From positions 1-22,588 of the forward strand of contig JAHQWF010000114.1 of NCBI GenBank assembly GCA_029856055.1: a stretch of 22,588 nucleotides of DNA, read 5' to 3'. Made by a program: the position numbers and the translations under genes. Of the stretch, positions 21,769 through 22,588 are shown piece after piece (position 1 is the first letter of the stretch; the number at the start of each line of letters is the position of its first letter). Below the pieces are notes generated by a model that worked only from the letters and a program-made list of their open reading frames with translations, was not told the origin of the DNA and made no database searches. Origin of the DNA: Candidatus Njordarchaeota archaeon. GTDB lineage: Archaea; Asgardarchaeota; Njordarchaeia; Njordarchaeales; Njordarchaeaceae.

Positions 21769-22110
21769 CTAATCAAACTTGATGGAACCCGAAACAAGAT
21801 CAATAATAACACGCTTAATCTTCAATCTCCAAACTTTCTCGGGGGCACCACCTTTCCCAGTCTCCTGATACCTAACCATCCCAATGATACCCATACGCTC
21901 CAAATTATCTAAATGATAATAAAGAAGCGACCTAGGCATACAGAAACCATACTTAGAAACAATCTCATCATATATCTCACTAGTAGACTTCTCCCCATCA
22001 CCAATAACCCTGATAATAGCCCACCTTGGCCCCCCAGCTAAAGCCCCAAGGAAAGACATTATACCAGCCAGCTCAGGATGAGCTCGTCCCCAACGCATAC
22101 GTCTAGGCAA
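21769..22110 (-). CDS. Winged-helix transcription regulator (ArsR/PadR-like)
   Basis: A 113-residue DNA-binding protein. Residues about 28-90 form a winged helix: PRWAIIRVIGDGEKSTSEIYDEIVSKY (helices 1-2), SLLYYHLDNLERMGII (recognition helix) and a wing VRYQETGKGGAPEKVWRL. The order and the Y-Y-H-L-x-x-L-x-x-x-G-I-I pattern are typical of archaeal ArsR-type regulators. No metal-binding cysteines stand out except one. The TTG start at 22110 is fixed by GGTGAG five bases upstream (22116-22121), with a TATA-like AATTTATATTG (about 22146-22157) before it. The target is unknown; the convergent radical SAM gene is the nearest candidate. Confidence 0.85.
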   Translation of the reverse strand: MPRRMRWGRAHPELAGIMSFLGALAGGPRWAIIRVIGDGEKSTSEIYDEIVSKYGFCMPRSLLYYHLDNLERMGIIGMVRYQETGKGGAPEKVWRLKIKRVIIDLVSGSIKFD

Positions 22111-22115
22111 AATAA

Positions 22116-22121
22116 CTCACC
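22116..22121 (-). promoter_or_regulatory. GGTGAG ribosome site of the winged-helix gene
   Basis: On the minus strand GGTGAG lies five bases before TTG 22110 and supports that unusual start codon. Confidence 0.5.
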
Positions 22122-22171
22122 AAAATAATGTTAGGATATAACTCAATATAAATTGTAATATTCCAAAGAGA

Positions 22172-22456
22172 TTAGATGATTATATCAAAATCCTTGAAAT
22201 CTCCTCGAGGAGTCTCCCACTCAACCTTCACATCCTCAACCACAGCGGCCGGAGGCCCCCTATGACACCAATTAATAAATTCCCGAACCTTATCCTCGGG
22301 TCCCTCGGCAACGGCTTCAACACGCCCATCAGGAAGATTACGAACATAGCCGCGTAAACCTAAGCGCCTAGCGATCATGTAAGCACTATACCTAAACCCG
22401 ACACCTTGAACAATACCAGAAATCAGAATCCTAGCTCTAACAACACTGCTTGGCAA
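22172..22456 (-). CDS. acyP: Acylphosphatase
   Basis: Acylphosphatase hydrolyses the carboxyl-phosphate bond of acyl phosphates. The 94-residue protein has the full signature: GIVQGVGFRY (14-23, catalytic Arg22) and GLRGYVRNLPDGRVEAVAEG (33-52, catalytic Asn40). Length fits the family. The TTG start at 22456 is chosen because a perfect GGTGAT (22462-22467) lies five bases upstream on the same strand. It lies 23 bases downstream of tRNA-Trp, and 61 bases separate it from the winged-helix gene. Confidence 0.96.
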   Translation of the reverse strand: MPSSVVRARILISGIVQGVGFRYSAYMIARRLGLRGYVRNLPDGRVEAVAEGPEDKVREFINWCHRGPPAAVVEDVKVEWETPRGDFKDFDIII

Positions 22457-22461
22457 GATAG

Positions 22462-22467
22462 ATCACC
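22462..22467 (-). promoter_or_regulatory. GGTGAT ribosome site of acylphosphatase
   Basis: Perfect match to the 16S rRNA 3' end, five bases before TTG 22456. Confidence 0.6.
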
Positions 22468-22479
22468 GAAAAGAGAAGG

Positions 22480-22577
22480 TGGTGGGGGCGCGGGGATTTG
22501 AACCCCGGACCTACCGGTATCTTCACGGAAAAAATTTTCTGGAGCCGGCCGCCCTAACCGTGCTAGGCTACGCCCCC
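22480..22577 (-). tRNA. tRNA-Trp (anticodon CCA) with intron
   Basis: On the minus strand, acceptor GGGGGCG pairs with CGCCCCC, discriminator A, encoded CCA (22482-22480). The T arm is CGGGG-TTCAAAT-CCCCG. The anticodon stem GCCGG/CCGGT encloses CTCCAG, 20 extra bases and A; the spliced loop CTCCAGA has anticodon CCA. The box C/D RNA at 10900-10962 has a guide complementary to the anticodon loop and intron start. The promoter lies outside or at the window edge. Confidence 0.95.
22519..22538 (-). other. tRNA-Trp intron at canonical position 37/38
   Basis: A 20-base intron (minus strand AAAATTTTTTCCGTGAAGAT) between G37 and A38. The bulge-helix-bulge is relaxed: central helix CTCC/GAAG has one C-A mismatch, with bulges AGA and ATA. 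Because the flanking bases are both A, a shift by one would give the same mature tRNA. Confidence 0.78.
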
Positions 22578-22588
22578 TTACTAAACGT

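Noticed and set aside
1..22588. CRISPR array, insertion sequence or attachment site
   Set aside because: No regularly spaced long repeats, no transposase or integrase frame, and no partial tRNA duplication were seen.

Overview
The window looks like chromosomal DNA of a hyperthermophilic crenarchaeote (Thermoproteota/Thermoprotei-like). It encodes reverse gyrase, a crenarchaeal PolB1-type DNA polymerase, archaeal primase small subunit, Rpo12, aIF2 alpha and beta, Nop10, archaeal NMD3 and RNase P protein Rnp4. Coding DNA is A+T-rich while the tRNAs are very G+C-rich, several tRNA genes carry introns, and promoters have the archaeal BRE/TATA look. Many starts are TTG or GTG. I see no mobile element, CRISPR array or rRNA.

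Layout. 1-2700: A-type ATP synthase genes (proteolipid K, an orphan two-helix membrane protein, subunits D and C) with an intron-containing tRNA-Pro inserted between them. 2713-3813: rpo12-priS. 3838-4530: three minus-strand tRNAs (Glu-TTC, Glu-CTC, Asp-GTC with intron), then a 300-base gap containing a 10-bp-phased CTTAA array. 4833-5438: an orphan gene facing away from the reverse gyrase operon (zinc-ribbon membrane protein, reverse gyrase, metallophosphoesterase; 5536-10900). 10900-10962: a box C/D guide RNA. 11027-14890 (minus): a structured RNA, rnp4, polB1 and a macro-domain protein. 15007-17594: translation/RNP genes aIF2 alpha, nop10, a Get3/ArsA-type ATPase and aIF2 beta, with nmd3 convergent. 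18450-20253: a tandem-SIS protein and a frameshifted PAP2-like membrane protein. 20308-20388: an H/ACA guide RNA. 20390-22456: SemiSWEET-like transporter, SPASM radical SAM enzyme, winged-helix regulator and acylphosphatase. 22480-22577: intron-containing tRNA-Trp.

Most of the window is information-processing housekeeping: replication (PriS, PolB1, reverse gyrase), transcription (Rpo12), tRNA maturation (Rnp4), RNA modification (guide RNAs, Nop10), translation initiation (aIF2) and ribosome export/assembly factors (NMD3-like). The most striking signal is a link between two unannotated-looking parts. The box C/D RNA at 10900-10962 carries a 12-nt guide whose 10-nt match to the pre-tRNA-Trp at 22480-22577 places the methylation exactly on wobble C34 and runs across the exon-intron junction. 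Two further hairpin RNAs (20308-20388 well supported; 14805-14890 tentative) look like H/ACA-type pseudouridylation guides, next to a nop10 gene. The tRNA-Pro intron sits at the unusual 53/54 position in the T-arm.
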